From NCBI GenBank assembly GCA_023101725.1, contig JALJCO010013423.1:1-64000 (forward strand): 64,000 bases of DNA. The letters are read 5' to 3'. Every line of letters begins with the position of its first letter. Positions within the stretch are counted from its first letter, which is position 1. Under the pieces are notes generated by a model, which searched no databases, had not been told where the DNA came from, and was given only the letters and a program-made list of their open reading frames with translations. A program made the position numbers and the translations under genes. This DNA comes from Atherinomorus stipes (Eukaryota > Chordata > Actinopteri > Atheriniformes > Atherinidae). This document shows, one piece after another, positions 45,316-60,074 of the stretch.

Positions 45316-48188
45316 GTGAGTCAAATAATCCGAAATGAATAGAAGTAAAGGGGGGGCAGACAGCTCCGAGATAGACGCACATTTAAAGTAAACATATTAA
45401 ATGGCATGTACTCAAATACAAAAGTATATATTCTTTAAGCTGCTAGCTAAAACTAGTGTTTGACACGTATCGTATCCTTCCGCCTCGCGGGAAGTTGCTG
45501 TACACAAAGTTGTTGTGGATGCAGGTGCTTGTATACCATCGTTATCATCGTTGTTTTTCTTGGGAATTTGACACATTATCTTAATAAACCTTTGACAGAT
45601 GTTGTGACATTAATGTAAAGTGATGACAGCGGTCTGTCAGGGCAGAAAACCGGGAAAATGCTGTTTGCGGGGGAATGCGTCGTTCTGTCCGATAATGGGC
45701 GTATAGCTTGCGATTTATCTAAAACTTTGAAGAGATAAGTGGACAAAATTTGAAAAGATTATTTTAAGTCCACAACTTTAACTATTTGAGTCTAAGTTTT
45801 CTGTTTAAGTGGAAAAAAAAGGTTGTTGACTTCTAGTGAAGCTTGTCAAACACTCAGACCGGCGACCTGAAAGTTTTGCGGTGCGCAATTAAAAGTTTCT
45901 CCTGCGCATTTTGTGGAAGGCTGTAAAATCATTTCAACTTTCAAAATGTCCTGAAACATGTCTTTGGTGCTGTTTGGGTTTTTTGGACGCTGTATTGGCA
46001 CATTAATCTGCAGCCACTCACTGGAAATACCCGTTAATCAGGCTGAGCTCTAGTTCAAATTACAGTCCGAATCTGAGCTGATGCTTCAAAAGCTGGATTA
46101 TTTCCAAAAAGTTGCTGCTTTGTTTCTCCCGAATAGCAAAGGAAATATGTCCAGGCGTGTTTGTAACTTTTAATACAATAGTCTTTTCCTTCAACCTTCC
46201 TTCTACGTCCTCTCCCATCCTAGGGGTTGTTGTCAGGGTCTGTGTACGCATCTAAGAAGTTAATTGGGAGTTTAATTGTCTGTGGGAAAGTTACTCTGAA
46301 GGATGGCATCGGATGGAGAGAGTCAGTTCTGGAGGAAACCTTTAGAATAAAAACTAAATCTCACACAGACCACATCTGCTGCCACCGCCCAACGTGAGAT
46401 GCAGCTCTTGGCACACTATTGATTTAGTCTTCCTCAGTAAACAGCAGGTTTGACGCCCACCTTTAGATATTTGGTGCAGTGTTCTCCATGATGCCACTCT
46501 GTTATTTTTACCAGGACCATTACAGATATATCCTCTTTAATCATCTTTATTTCATTGAATTTTCCTTTTGGCTGAGCATATGATGCCCCTTGCTGAATTA
46601 TTCTCTGTGTAGTATCCTAAACATCCTGTCTGTTTTTCAAGAGGGAGTTGAAGTCCTGAGACTGAAAACCTTGTCGGAGTCGAACCTTTTGAAGATTCAG
46701 ACGGGTTTTCTGACCTCAATGTAAAAAAACTTGCTCCTACAACATATTCTCGCTGGTTAAAAATGCAGCAGGTTTTTCTCATTTTCTTGACAGTTTTTAT
46801 TAATCTTGAAGCTCACTTTAAAGTTTCCTAATAACCCCCAATGCATTGTATATTAGCTCTGGTGGTCTCTGCAGCCATGCAGACCCTGCTTTCTCACAGC
46901 AGGGAGGCACCGAGCGTGCTGATCAGTCAGTCCCATGAAGCTCACGTTAGGAAGAAACTTTTAGTTTTAATATATTTTAGGGGGAAAAAGGGGGGATGAG
47001 TGCATGTTTCTGCTCGTCCTCCGCACTCCGATATGAAACGGGACGTAATTAGCGGAGCAGTTTGCTGAGAGAAAAGCAGCCTGGTCCCCTGCCAGTGCCC
47101 TCAGCTGCTGCAGGAAAACTCCTGGTGGTGGTCACACCCTGCCCCACCACGTCTTTGCATCACCTGCTCCTCGCGCCGTCTGCTTCACACATGCAAGAAG
47201 TTGCCATCGTTTGTAAGGCGGCTGCAGAAGAATGAAGACGTCTGAAACTACATGTCAAAACAACAGAAGCTGATCACAGCCTCGCTCTGTGTGTGTTGCA
47301 TTTATTCTCTTTGTCTCTCGCTCCTGGGTTTAGTCTCTCGTCTCACCCTTGCTGCTGCCTTGATGTTCTCACACACATGCATTGCTTTTTAATGTCACCC
47401 CCTGAGTGTGTATATACAGTATATATCACATACAGTATGCTCTGCTTCTACCTGTCTGCCAGCTGTGTTTTTATTCTGCTGTAAAATGTCACAAATACTG
47501 TTGGTTTGGTAAGTTTTCTTTAAATAAGGCATTGCATATATCTCAGTCCACACAGGTTTAGTTTTACCTTTTAAATGAACTAGTTTTAGTGGATTGTTTT
47601 CATTTCTTAGCAGTGATATCAAGCAGGGATCGACCGATAAAGGTTTGGGGGGGAGGTTTCCGATATTTTTTCATCAGCCTGAGCGGATGTCTGATAAAAA
47701 CCTGCCAATATTTGGGGCCAATACTGCATTTGACCCCCAAATTAATATAATGGATACAATAAAATGTAATTTTACAAGTCTTTTAATATAAAAAAGAAAA
47801 AAGTACTTAAAATAAAAAGTAACAGTGTACTTGTAAACAAATGTTAAGTAGAAACATTACACTTGTTATTTATACTGTAGGCCTGGAAAGATAACAAATT
47901 TTGCTAGATGATATACTGTCCCACATTATTGCCGATATTAGACAACAAAACTATGTAATGGTAATATATCCTAATAATGCAATTACACCCTTTTAAATGC
48001 AACATTTAAACTTTTATTTCACATTGGAATGTCCAGAACCAGAACTTTTTAATATCCTAAATAAATAAACAAAAATGATATTTAAAAAAAGGACTTGGGC
48101 TTTGCCAGAAGCATTTCCATGGTCCTTGAAGCTCACTCTCCATGAGGTCTGTGTATGTATATGTGCTTGCGGCTCCGCCTCCTCCCAT

Positions 48189-48238
<50 letters not shown>

Positions 48239-51200
48239 AAAAATAAACCCAAATATCGGCCTAAGATATTGGCCGGCCGATGTATTGGTCTATCCAACAC
48301 ACCCCATGTATTGGCCAATGCCAATACCAGCATAAAAATTCAAATATTGGCATAAAATATCAGCTGGCCAATGTATCGGTTTATCCAACACACCCAACAT
48401 ATCAGCGGATACCAGCAAAAACACCCCTGCAAATATCGGCCGGCTGATGTATCGGTCTATCCTTCGTATTGAACATCTGAAGTAACGAGAACGTTGAGGT
48501 CAAACAGACCTGATCTTGAGACAGTAACACCTGCACACCCCCTCATATAACTGATAAACCATGTTTATTGCCTTGTTTTCATGAGAGTACTTTAGTTTTA
48601 GTGTCATGTACCACTTTTCCTGCGGGAGGGAGCCATTTGTTGACAATATCCTAACTTTAATATCTCTGATCTGTTGTTTTTTTTTTTTTTAAGAGAATAA
48701 ACCTCTTTTTGAATTAATTTTATTCCAAATTAGATTTCACAGCAGATCACTTCAAACAGACGTTTAAAAACGGCCCTCCGCTGCTCAGATGCCAACATTT
48801 TCAGGTTCCTGTCATTTGCAGTTGTCTTTTCTTCCCTCCTGCGTCCTGTCATCTATAAATATTCTACATGTTTGCTTTGATCCGGCCCTCAGATTGTGAC
48901 GAGCGACGCCGTTGTGTCGTCTGACAGCTGTCACCTCACCCTTTCCATGTCAGAAGCTCCGCTCTGGAGACTCGGCGTTACACCTGTCTCGCCTCACCTA
49001 TACGTGTGTGTGATTCGAAGCCTTTCTGTGTGTGAATGATGCATGTAGTGTGACGCCTTGGCAAGCGAGCGCTCCGCTGGGCTCTCGAGCACCTCGGGGA
49101 CCACTTGCAGGTGAGAGGAGCGAGGACAGTAGCTTTGTTTGAACTTTCTACTCTCCCCCCCCTCTCCTCCTTCCACAATCCCCACCCCTCCTCAGGGCTT
49201 TGGAGCTGCAACAGCTCTTCTGGGCCGCCTTGTTTGCAGGCCAGCTTCCACCAGCCGACTGCTTAGCAACAGCCAATCGGCCAGGCCGGGTGACTTAGCG
49301 GCCAATTGCGATGGAAAGATGGGTCGGTGCTCAGAGTTTGAGTTGGCCACATGGGTCTGGTTACAGTAAGGTAGAGGATGAAGGGAGGACTTCCGTTTTT
49401 TTCCTTCTTTTTGCAGGAGTCTGCTTCGTGTAACCAGGGAGATGTTGTGTTATAATAATAGATACTGGCCTCAAAATAACAGGTCAGGACGGAGATGATT
49501 GAACTCCTTCTGGGAAGTTTTAAATGAGTCTCATAAACTTTGTTTGTAAGGTTGGAATATGAATTTTTAAGCTCTGATCAGTGAAAATTGTTTTTATATT
49601 TCATCCTTACGTAATTGTTTTTATTTTTAGTGATGGTTTGCCGCTTTTGTGACTTCATTTGCAGTAGAAAAGCAAAACCAAGTCTGCATAACTGTGAGAG
49701 AAACATGTTTTTTTTTTTACTCGATTATCAGTGGGAGTGGGATTTATTAGGTCAGTGGCTATTTTGGTAAGTCTGTAGGACCCGTCTGGCAGCACTGCAG
49801 TATGGGTGGGGCAGAGGCAGAAAGGTGTGATTCTCTGAGAAAGAGAGAGAGAGAGAGGAGGAGGAGGATGAAAACACAAGAGTTGGGGCTGAGAGTTAGC
49901 AGGACCACGCTGTCTTGTTTTCACTCTCACCGACTCATCACTGCTTAGCAACAACGAATCAGATCCTCGCGTAGGGGCTGCTTTCCAGCCAATGAGGAGG
50001 CGGGAGCGTGGCGCCACAGAGTTTGGATTTTACCACGTGTTGAGGAGGAGAAACGAGGGCGATGGAAACGCTTTTAACACTGTGTGTTTTTCATGTTGGT
50101 GCTACTTTTGAACCACACCCTTTGCTCTCCGCAGCACCGACACCGATGGATGCAAGGTCGTTTTCCAGAGTCCACACGGCTTCAGCTGCTGTGAGGAGGG
50201 GGGGGACATTCAGAGGACGGTTATATAAAGCATCCCATGATAAGGATGTTATGTCAGCAAGTGTTTATATTTGATATCTCTGATGGATTTCATGATCTTC
50301 TGCATATTTTTATTAAAATCTTCCTGTTTGGTTTGTTACTGGGGCACCGTGCTGGCCTCTGTTTCGGTGCAGCTGGTGCTGCTGGGTGCGGCCGGCTCAG
50401 ATCTGCATCCATAACTTTCTCCCCACGTGCTCCCCATGCTCTCGTATTTTTGCTCTGCACGCTGGGCTGGGTGGCAGCAGAACTCCACACTCCAGCGTGC
50501 AGCCGGGCTGTTGCATGGTTACAGCCCGTCCTGCCCTGCCAGTGGCTCAGGCTCCGCAGAGCCGCCCGCCCATTGGCTCCACTGAGCAGGAAAGCCGCGT
50601 TTCCATTGGCTGCCAGGGAGAGCGGCAGGCTGCCCGGATTGGCCGGGCTGGGGAGCTGGCGCTCCTTGGAGACTCAGCCTGTGTAAACATCCTGGTTGTT
50701 TCTTTCAATGGAGCGTGTTTACCAGCTGAGGTTTTTGCTGGTGTGCGCAGACTGAGGCCGAGCCTCTCAGAGGAGCGGGGTCTGGTGAGAGCCGGGCTAA
50801 TTGGCTCCCCTCTCCAGCACAAAGCTTTGAGATTTAAGCAGCGCTCGGCACTATTATGACACTTTGACAGTGTAACAGACGAGGACGCTAACAACCCACA
50901 GTCTGCCGGCAGCCTCACTTCATTCCCTCTTTCTTTCTTTCCTCGCTTCCCATTCAAACGTCTTCTCCAGCGTCTCCACATCTGTCACGGTCGGCGGCCC
51001 CGCAGGCTTCGTGTCGTCCCTGCGGTGCCGAGCAGAGCTGCAGCATCTCTGGGCTCAGACATGCTGAATAAATCGCCTGCAGTTGTAAACCATGCAGCTG
51101 TTTGTTTTTTAGCTTTTATTTAACGCCACCCCCTCCACCCACTTTCATTTCTTGTTTTCCTACTGCTATCATGATACTAAGTTTCAGAATTAAGCCCCCC

Positions 51201-54200
51201 CCACCACCACTTCTTCTTCTCATCCTTTCTCTGGAGCACAAAGAGCCAACAAAAGCTTTTGATCGCCCTCTGAGTGAAATCTCTTGCTTAACCTCTGAAG
51301 ATGAACTCGGTGCTCTCTGTGACTTTTACCTCAGTTTACATTCAGAGTATGACTTGTTAAGGGGGGGTGAGAGGGGGGTGGAGCCAGCCGAGCGAGGGCC
51401 GCCACAGCTTCCACCCTCTCAGAGAGCCGACTGCTTAGCAACAACCAATCAGCCTAATATTTTTGGCAGGGTCTCGCAACCAATTGCGAGTGTGAGAGCA
51501 GGCTTGAGCGCCTTGTTTTTATTGGTGGCCGGGAGGAAAAACATTGTTTTTCTTAGCGCCCAACACTTTAGGCTGATAATGCTCGGAGCAGATTTGGGAA
51601 GTTAATCTTGGCTTTGATGGGGTTGAAAGAAGCATCGGCCCTTTAATTGTTCAGTGATCCTATTTGCATGTTTCTGCAGGCTCGGAGCTCCGTGGAAACG
51701 CGTCTGGCTGCAGTAAAACATGAAAGAAATGCTGCCAGAATTGATTTGCACCCTCAGAAATAATCAATTTGAGACTTTAACATCCTAGTTGTACATTTTC
51801 CTTCCCTTTCATTACTGAGCCTTGCTCACTAGTTGTAATCAATAAGGCATTACAGCCGGTCGATGCCTCTCACCTGCTGCCAAAGATGGAAAACACTTTT
51901 ATAAACAACTTCTTTATTGTGAGCATGCTCAGAAAATGTGACACTTTGCTGTACATCAGCAACTTCTGAGTTGCCCCAGAGGGAGGCAGTTAAACACCCC
52001 CCACCCCCCCATGTGTCCCAGTAGAGGGAAACTACTTGTGTCCCAGCTGGATGGATGTGAACCAGTGTGCATCGACAAGCCCTCACCGGTTAAATAAAGC
52101 TAAAAGCCCCGTTGACAGCGCCTCCTCCAGACAGATACAGATCAATAGGGGGGATGTGGTCGCTGGCGGAGCGCAGGACATGATTGACAAGCAATGCGGC
52201 AGAAACTCCAACAGTTAGTCGACGGGTGGGGCGGGAAAGTCTCCATTCATTTACGTCAAGACAGTTACTAGAAGAGGGAGATGGCGGATAATGCTGCGTG
52301 AGCACATAAACAGCTATGAAATCCATCAGGAGGATTTTCCACTTACTGCTAAATTCCTTCACTGAGGAAACACCTAATTGAAGCAAAAAAGAAGAAAGGG
52401 GGGGGGGGGGGGGATTCATTGCCTCAGTAATATTTAAAATCTTTTCTCTGGGGTGAGGTGGGGGAAATCCTCAGATCATATATCATGCAAAGCAAACACT
52501 TCCACCCCCTGCGTCTTGTTCCCCCAAACTCCGCTGCAGCTGCTCTTTGTGCTTCTCAATGAAATGTGTGTAAAATGGGCTCATTGAGTATTTGTATTAT
52601 TTTTATCTGTAAAGTGGTGAAAGAAGTTTTTTTTCCCCCTGTTGATTATATTCAACACTTAATATGAGGTTTTTATTTCCCTCTGAAATATCAGTGAAAG
52701 CAAATTTATGAATTTGATGTTTGATGTTATACGATCATCAGTTTTACTGTAGGAGATAATCAAAACTAATCTATAAAAAAATAGCCATAATCTCAAACTA
52801 AGAGTTGCAGCGTTGAAAATGAACGTATCCACCTGACCTCCAGACTTTCAGTCTCACTGATTCTGAAAGTGTAAATGAGGTCAGAATAAAACATAATGAT
52901 TAGAGCTGCCACGATTAGCCAATTAATCGTGATTATGTAAACTACTAAAATAGTCGGTGAGTAATTTCATAATTGACTAATCCTTCACTGATTTTAAGCT
53001 TTGTTCGCTCCTGAGTATAAGTCGCATCAGTCAGAAAATGCATCATTAACAGGAAAAAAACATAAAAGTCGCACCAGACTATAAGTCTCATTTATTTGTT
53101 TAACGTAGGGTGATTTTCGGATTTTTCATATCCTGCTTGGGGAATTTTTGGCAGAAACAATCAGTCCAATTCCAAATGTCTGTAAATGATCATAAGCATC
53201 ATACTTAAGAAGGATAAACATATTTTTTTTTTAGGATTTGTTCCACCACACAGGCAGTACAGACAGATGTCTAAAATGAACTCCTCTCACTGAGATGAGG
53301 CTATTTTGGGATTATTTTTTTCTCCCTTGAAACAGAATATAGTCATCACAAGCTTAGAGCGCCCTGTTTTGACATTAGACGGTAATATTTACTCCTTGGC
53401 TCATGTCAGTCAATATGACTTGATACTTAAAAAATATGTTAAATTGTATATATTTTGATATATAAGTCACACTGGACTATAAATCGCACAAGCTGCCAAA
53501 CTATGAAAAAAAAAAAAAGTGTGACTTATAATCCGTAAAATACGGTAGTTGTGCAAATGTTTGTTTCATTCTGTGTTTTAATCAGGTGTGTCCTGATTAT
53601 TTAAATTATGTCTGGAAGACAAGACTTCTACAAAGAATCATAAAAACATTTATTTAACAAAAATTTCTAACAGTTTTTGGTCAATTCCATCTCTTTAAGC
53701 TAAACATGTTTCACTACTAAATGAAATGAAACATTCAGACAAATTAGGGTAAGAATGCCAGTGTATATCCATCTAAAACAAATATATTATGATATATTTG
53801 GTCCATATTGCCCCGCCTTACTTCACACCCATGCAGTCGTAGCTCAGTGTTTCTTGAATTGTATATCGGCATAAATAAACACATACACTACCAGTCAAAG
53901 TTTTCCTCTCATCTATTTAGGCGACAAATTGCCAAAATAATCGATGACAACTCGATTATCAAAATAATCGTTACACACAGCCCTAATACTGATTTAATGG
54001 ATAATAGTTTTTTATTTACTGACATCACAATTCTTCCATGATGATTTTGTTCCAGCTAACAATATGACACGATATCACACGCTGATTTATCTCCATCGCT
54101 TCCGTTCGTAACAGTTAAAACATCAAAATCTGTTTTTCTAACTGAGCTTTGATATTTCAACAAAATAGAAAGAAAAATGAAAGAAAATGTCTGGTTGACA

Positions 54201-56686
54201 GGAGGGGCGCGTCCACACCTCATAGTCTGCAAACTGAACGAAGCAAACTTTTTAAATATCGTATCCCATCCTTGCCAGAGACAAAGACAAAAAGAAGTAA
54301 ACTTACTCATCTGTCAGTTTATGCAGGATAACTTCTGTTTCCACAACATGGAATCTGCGTCAGATCCCGGCGCTCTGGAGTTGAACATGTTTCAATCAGG
54401 ATTTTTCCAGCATTTATTTTCCACGTCTGACTGCCAGCGATCATCCTACCCGTGCAGATGTTGTAGGGATGTAACAATAACCAATAAAAAGATAAACTAA
54501 CTGCGATATGATTTCTGACCGTTAGTGTCACCGTTTCAGATTTAAATCGTCATAAAACCGTGATTATTGCACTTTAAAAAGCATCATCAGTCGCTCAGAC
54601 GCAGTTTGCAATGTCTGACCTCTGAAAACATGGAGGAAGGCACCCGCATGGACGGCTTTGGAGATTTTTTCCCCTTTAAAGGACACGCATCTGAAGGCTG
54701 GCTATATTTTGGATTTTAAGGATGCTAGGAGGAAACTTTATTATTTTTTTATTATTATTTATTTATGGTATTATTTTAATGTTTTGAAATGGGAAAGTGT
54801 CCTGTCTGTGCCAGTTCCTCTGAAACTTTTAAGACTAAATGAAGTCTTTATTTAATCTTATATGGCCATATAATGCCAGCTTTAATGCATATTTGATGTT
54901 TACATGTTATTTTTGTGTTTCTGCCCCCCCCAAAAAGTCCACTGTGCTTGTTTTATTTGTTTTTTAAATATAACTTGGTGAAATTATTTTAGTGTGTGTA
55001 ATTACTTTTTGAACATTTTAGCAGATTTCAACATTATCTCAATAATGATAATTGTGTTTTTATTTTGGTCACAATAACTGTGATGTGAAATTTTCACACC
55101 GTTACACACCTAACATGCTATGGTTGTGTTTACCTGCATTGTGTTGTTCTGCTTCATGTATTTGGTTCCCTTGAAGCAGACTACGCTTTCAGGCTGACTG
55201 GATTTTACGTGTTTGGTTCAGTTTTATATTCACACCTTATTAATGGAACCGGACTTCCCAAGCAAATAAACTAGGATTTAATCTGAGGTGTTGGTGTGAA
55301 TTTAAGATGCACCGATCCAGTTTTTCCCGATACAATCGGATATCGATATCTGGACTAAGCGTATCAGTCGATACAGATCCGATAGTACTATTGAATGAAT
55401 GAACAATATACCTTCCCATATAAGGAGTCAGGCTTGACACAAATATTGTCAAAAAAAAAAAAAAAAAAAGCTTTAACAAATTAACAGATTTAAATTTGCT
55501 TAATATTATTTGTTAAGAAATAAAATGTATATTAGGAGCAAAAATAAATAACACTTTCATGTTAATGCACTGCAAACAGATATTTTAAAATGTATGATAA
55601 AAGAAATTACTGTATTGGCCTCATTCATCCGATGTCTAATACAGCTAATTAGTCAGTATCGGAGCTGATATCCGATCTGGGTATCGGATCGGTTTGTCTC
55701 TAGCGTGAATGGACCAGAAATCGGGATTTAGTGAAACCCTTATTCTTATTTAAAGCCTTAAATATTTGTTGAAATTAGATATGATGACATACTTGGACAC
55801 CACATCTTAGGATGTCTGTATTTTCCTCATCAGAATGAAATAAGAAATTATGGTTGTTTAAAAAAAAAAGAAATTGGAAACAACTCCATGTGTTTTGTTA
55901 TTTTTTAAGCATTTCTAAAAGGATAATTTTATTAATGTTTCATAGCTTTTTTTTTCTTTTCGGATCAATACTATTGGTTTGTTGATCATTGAATTGATGG
56001 GTCAGTTTTTTTTGTTTTGTTTCTCATTTTTTTACATTTTCAGTTTTATTATATTTTTACCATTTTTTTACTTTATGGACCACATTTCTTCTTTCAAAAT
56101 GAGCATTTCTCCTTTAATGTGACCCCGATTTCCCATGGTACCAATCACAAATGTGTCTTAACTGAGCAAAGACAGCTTCCGTACCATGTTGACATTCTCT
56201 GGTGATGTGACGGACCAACCTGAATATGGTCAGGCTTTGATCAATATGGCTCCCAAACGACCTGACGGGATGGGGTTTGTCTCGGCACAGATGTGCTGTC
56301 AACCTCTGCTGAAGGTCGCTCTGATGGCTAAACAGCAGCAGCCTCCAGAGCAGAGGCAACATCTGCAGCAGTCTTTGCTTTTTAGTGTCTCGTCTGTGAT
56401 TGCGTTAAAAGTTAAGACCCCTCTGAGACGGCGGCGTTTTAGGACAGCAGCTGGAACGTGCAGGGACATTAACAGCTCTGGTGCTCGGGCCGGTAAAGAT
56501 GTACTTGAAGCTGCAGAAAGACCGTACGAACCGCATGTTTTGTGTTCTGTCCACAGGTCTCTTGTGATCATCAGCACCCTGGATGGGCGGATCTCCGCTC
56601 TGGATCCTCACAACCAGGGCAGGAAGCAGTGGGACCTAGATGTTGGCTCAGGGTGCTTGGTGTCCTCCAGCCTCAGCAAACCTGAG
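44999..56686 (+). CDS. eif2ak3: eif2ak3 (PERK), exons 1-2 of a longer gene
   Basis: Coding parts 44999-45315 and 56557-56686, joined in frame (ag|g Arg) to 149 residues; vertebrate PERK is about 1100, so the transmembrane and kinase domains lie right of the window. PERK is an ER type I membrane kinase that senses unfolded proteins with its luminal domain and phosphorylates eIF2alpha. Exon 1 encodes a signal peptide ([10 protein letters not shown], core [17 protein letters not shown]) and a low-complexity Ala/Ser/Asp/Glu stretch containing ADVTVEDDD (human AEVTVEDAE). Exon 2 encodes the start of the luminal sensor: [26 protein letters not shown] and [10 protein letters not shown], almost identical to human. 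The start is ATG 44999, matching human MERA. Confidence 0.95.
47624..48465. mobile_element. hAT-like element with internal (TA)n
   Basis: Begins cagggatcgaccgataaagg. Toward the right there are repeated phrases atattggccggccgatgta and ggctgatgtatcggtctatc, i.e. several partial copies of the end. (AT)n tract at 48193-48235. A fragment of the same family lies in rpia intron 2. Confidence 0.65.
48193..48235. repeat. (AT)n microsatellite
   Basis: About 21 AT units inside the hAT-like element of eif2ak3 intron 1. Confidence 0.95.
49257..49306 (+). promoter_or_regulatory. RFX/NF-Y-like module 1
   Basis: gactgcttagcaacagccaa(tcgg) has an X-box half-site (TAGCAAC) immediately followed by CCAAT, then a second CCAAT in ggccaattgcga 41 bases on. 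Closely similar to module 3. Confidence 0.45.
49940..49993 (+). promoter_or_regulatory. RFX/NF-Y-like module 2
   Basis: actgcttagcaacaacgaat(cag) followed by tccagccaatgagg. The first CCAAT has mutated to CGAAT; the second CCAAT is intact. Confidence 0.4.
51429..51484 (+). promoter_or_regulatory. RFX/NF-Y-like module 3
   Basis: gactgcttagcaacaaccaa(tcag) followed 47 bases later by aaccaattgcgag. Shares its flank (cagcttccacc upstream) with module 1, suggesting duplication or common constraint. Confidence 0.45.
52901..53985. mobile_element. hAT-like element, 8-bp target duplication (7/8)
   Basis: The left end tagagctgccacgattag and right end aatcgttacacacagcccta are imperfect inverted repeats. 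The flanks ataatgat (52893-52900) and atactgat (53986-53993) differ at one base. Inside, 53010-53550 carries a second repeat (gagtataagtcgcatcagtc ... acttataatccgtaaaatac), apparently nested. Confidence 0.85.
54464..55112. mobile_element. hAT-like element (tagggatgtaac family)
   Basis: Left end tagggatgtaacaataacca; right end ctgtgatg...gttacacaccta. Related to the 19537-19908 copy (the right end there is atcgttacatcccta). Flanking octamers are only partly alike. Confidence 0.7.
55302..55702. mobile_element. hAT-like element (caccgatcc family)
   Basis: Left end ttaagatgcaccgatcc; right end ggatcggtttgtctcta. The flanking octamers gtgtgaat and gcgtgaat match at 7 of 8. The interior is AT-rich with a poly-A run at 55451-55469. 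Confidence 0.82.
56557..56686 (+). CDS. eif2ak3: eif2ak3 exon 2 (luminal sensor domain start)
   Basis: Acceptor tctgtccacag, donor gtagaa, phase 0 end after Glu. Encodes [20 protein letters not shown] and [20 protein letters not shown]. The human exon ends at the same residue (SKPE). Exon 3 (human VFGNKMIIPSLDG) was searched for by eye in the remaining 7.3 kb and not found. Confidence 0.97.
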
Positions 56687-58133
56687 GTAGAACAAAACAT
56701 GCCTTTTCTTCTGTTTTCAGCCATCAGGATGGGGGGGAAATTTAGGATTTCTTTTCAGAAAATGGAAATTATTTACTCAATTTCTGTTTTTTTTTATAAA
56801 GAATGTTAGTCATAACTGAAAAAAAAGTCATAGTACCGTAATTGCCATTTTAGAGATATAAAAATCAACTTGAAACACTTTTTTAAGGCTAATGAATAAA
56901 TGTGTGCAACCTTGGCATGTCATTCAAAGGTTAAGGATGCAGTCTCTGTGTCCTCCCCTCAAAACAAAGTCTTCCCTTGCTTTCTTCCTTTAGACCGCAA
57001 GACTAATATTTGAACTCTATGCACTTTGAAGAGTCAGCCGTGGGGAGCTGTTGCTAACATTCAATCCACATTTAATACACAACAGACACACTCTTCACCC
57101 CCACATAAATCTGAGAGTAGCTGTTTCGCCCGGAGGATTAGCCTCTTTGTTGACTGTAGTGGTTTACACATACAAGCACAGTAAGACACTGGCCTCCACA
57201 TGTATGCAGAGGCTTAAACCGCCCACACCGACGCGCAGAAAGCCTCTCAGAGAAACATACTACAGACATGTTCGCGGCGCCCTTTGATGTGGACTCGCTC
57301 TGTGTGAGAGTTTGGCCTCGGGGAAAAAGCCTCAGACTCTAACAAGGGTCTGGGTGGCTGCTGGGATTGGTTTAATGTTAGTCTGGATCTGAGGAGCGCT
57401 CCATCTCAAACACCAGTCTGCTTTATTAGTGCGGCATAACCGACCTACTGAGGATAATTCCTGAAGTTAAACGCATTTGACACGTTTTCTTTTTCAAAAA
57501 CCCCTCGCTGAGATGGGATGTGGATGAGATGTTTGCTGCAGAAGTCGAGAGGAGGAGTTTCGGTCGATTTTGTTCCGCAGCTTTATCTGTAGAGTCAACG
57601 CTACAGCTGTTCAGTTTACTAATGAGAAAACTCTTCCCTCTTTGAGAGATAAAACCACTCTGTCATTGTAAACTTACAGTGTTGATGGTGATGGTCATTG
57701 TAGCAGCAGCAGTTACAAAGATGGAAACAAATGTCTTTGAAATTACGCCAAAAAGGAAGGCGGAGATTTAAGGATGGTGTTAAATGTAAAAAATGGGGCA
57801 TGTACCCAAAAAAGTACATCTAAGTTATTTGCACATCTACTTTGTAAGAATATGGAGAGTATGTTTCTGACTCACAAGAATAAGTATTGGCACACTTGTG
57901 CAACGCTTGATGTCGAGCTCTGAACAAGTGTTAGTCTGAGTCAGGGGTGTTGCAGCAGGAAACCTCTAAAACCTGCAGTACACCACATTTAAGGACCAGG
58001 ATTGAGGAGCCCTGATCAGGGCCTGATATTCGTACACAATTCCACTGATGTAATGATGCGCAGTGAACGTTTGTCTCAATATGTTGCCCAGTCCTGGTAG
58101 AAATACCTCCCACCCCTCCCAAAAGTGTATAAA

Positions 58134-59399
<1,266 letters not shown>

Positions 59400-60013
59400 C
59401 TACAACCGAAGTGATGATTGTCTGATTACAGGGTTGACGGTCTTCTACAGAACAGTGCTTGGGGAGAAAAGTAAGAAAACACACCTTCATACCTGGAAAT
59501 CCTGATGGATTTTTTCTGTACATCCTTCTAAAAGGATTATATTATAGTTACAGGTTAGTTGGCAGGTATAAAGTAAATGTTTTTGTGTTTTCTTCTAACT
59601 GTTTAAGTTATAAACATATAAACAGATCAGCTTACTGAATATTTTGTGATCATCAGCCCAGAATGAATTCGGACACTTGAACCCTTTTTATAAACATCCA
59701 AAGCAGAGTTAAATATTTCAGTAATTTAAATATATCAAACATTAAGATCTTGTTTTAGTTTAAAAGAGTTAATAAGAATTATTCTGAGAACAGGTAACAC
59801 TCGCCAGACGCTGCATCTCTTAAAGTTTACTGGAAGTGTTGACACTGGTAGACATTCACTCATGCAGCATGCGCCTGCGTACCGTCACCGTGACGACAGA
59901 TGCTGACTGTTTGTTTTTCACCTGTTGGCTCTCATCTGGCTGACAGGCTGGAACGAGCAGAGATGCCCGCCGGCTCTGAACCCGTTGACTCGCCGTGATG
60001 TCACTTGTTGTTA

Positions 60014-60015
<2 letters not shown>

Positions 60016-60070
<55 letters not shown>
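60016..60070. repeat. (TG)n microsatellite
   Basis: About 27 uninterrupted TG units in eif2ak3 intron 2. Confidence 0.97.

Positions 60071-60074
<4 letters not shown>

Larger units (their letters stand above)
45316..56556 (+). other. eif2ak3 intron 1, 11.2 kb
   Basis: Starts with mostly unique sequence to about 47620. A hAT-like element with (TA)n follows (47624-48465), then a GC-rich region with RFX/NF-Y-like modules (about 49140-51620), then three hAT-like elements (52901-55702). 55703-56556 shows nothing recognisable. No additional exon is seen. Confidence 0.65.

Noticed and set aside
50237..50981. Overlapping 144-157-codon frames in GC-rich eif2ak3 intron 1
   Set aside because: Frames overlap on both strands, have no recognisable motif and reflect GC-rich composition.
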